29,851 nt of DNA. It comes from Vitrella brassicaformis. Its lineage: Eukaryota > Sar > Vitrellaceae. The number at the start of each line of letters is the position of its first letter. Within the stretch, counting starts at the first letter, position 1. The position numbers and the translations under genes were made by a program. The notes below the pieces were generated by a model. The model saw only the letters and a list, made by a program, of their open reading frames with translations. It was not told the origin of the DNA and made no database searches. Shown in pieces: positions 29,579-29,851 of the stretch. The stretch spans positions 50,357-80,207 of the forward strand of contig CDMY01000421.1 of assembly GCA_001179505.1 (NCBI GenBank). The letters run 5' to 3'.

Positions 29579-29851
29579 CTTTCTGCACTTGAAGAGGAAA
29601 ATTGTTGAAGTTGCTGCGTGCCGAACACACACCGTGGTCAGAAGGATCAATCTCTGCCGTACAAGCCTTTACGCAAGGCACGCAACGCACGAGTCCATCA
29701 TGGGCATGGCCAGCCCGCCAAGCAAGACACGCACGAGAGCTGCCAACGCTCACCGAAGATGCACGAAATAGAAAGACATGTCTGCAAGCTAAGCACAAAC
29801 CCTGCTATCAAAACCCAACACCCCTTCTCACCTCACGGCGAAGCTGAGAGG
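29579..29851. promoter_or_regulatory. upstream region of the NUMOD-like gene, window end
   Basis: Contains a copy of the shared motif, CTGCAAGCTAAG (29782-29793). An alternative minus-strand frame crosses 29478-29798, but it has no known domain. The window stops before any neighbour is reached. Confidence 0.4.

Noticed and set aside
1-29851. CRISPR arrays, bacterial operons, transposons or integrated viral genes
   Set aside because: Repeats are simple microsatellites without unique spacers. Genes are intron-rich and individually promoted. No transposase, reverse transcriptase, terminal repeats or viral proteins were recognised.

Overview
The window is nuclear DNA of a microbial eukaryote, most likely an alveolate and probably a chromerid alga such as Vitrella brassicaformis (inference; no search was run). 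I reconstructed eleven protein genes by joining exons at GT-AG sites with matching reading phase: about 90 exons and 79 introns. Most introns are 60-115 nt. Stops are TGA and TAG with no sign of code reassignment. Introns and spacers are full of TG, CTGT and ATGG microsatellites. One 300-N assembly gap lies at 11357-11656.

Layout. (1) 472-2483 (+): gamma-butyrobetaine/trimethyllysine dioxygenase family, mitochondrial. (2) 4741-7404 (+): secreted or lysosomal phospholipase B-like protein. (3) 7598-9609 (-): tRNA dihydrouridine synthase, DUS2 type. (4) 9880-11154 (+): SAR1 GTPase. (5) 13461-14872 (-): Sec66/Sec71-like translocon subunit. (6) 15200-16999 (+): mitochondrial ATP synthase gamma subunit. 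(7) 17585-18542 (-): unknown 245-residue protein. (8) 18838-22677 (+): NEK-family kinase. (9) 23304-26014 (-): protein with two AP2 domains and an HNH_3-type domain. (10) 26093-28811 (+): divergent Spo11/topoisomerase VI A-like protein. (11) 28806-29578 (-): protein with homing-endonuclease-type (NUMOD-like) modules.

From gene 2 onward the genes strictly alternate in strand. They form four divergent pairs with spacers of 270, 327, 295 and only 78 bp between start codons, and several convergent pairs, the last of which overlaps by 6 bp. A short motif close to CTGCGAGCTNAG recurs in all four divergent spacers and upstream of two other genes, so it may be a core promoter element.

Most genes are housekeeping: ER traffic (SAR1, Sec66), mitochondria (ATP synthase gamma, dioxygenase) and tRNA modification. 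The most unusual part is the right end. There a Spo11-like gene, with a candidate catalytic Tyr and Toprim acidic residues at near-canonical spacing, sits between two genes built from homing-endonuclease-type modules.
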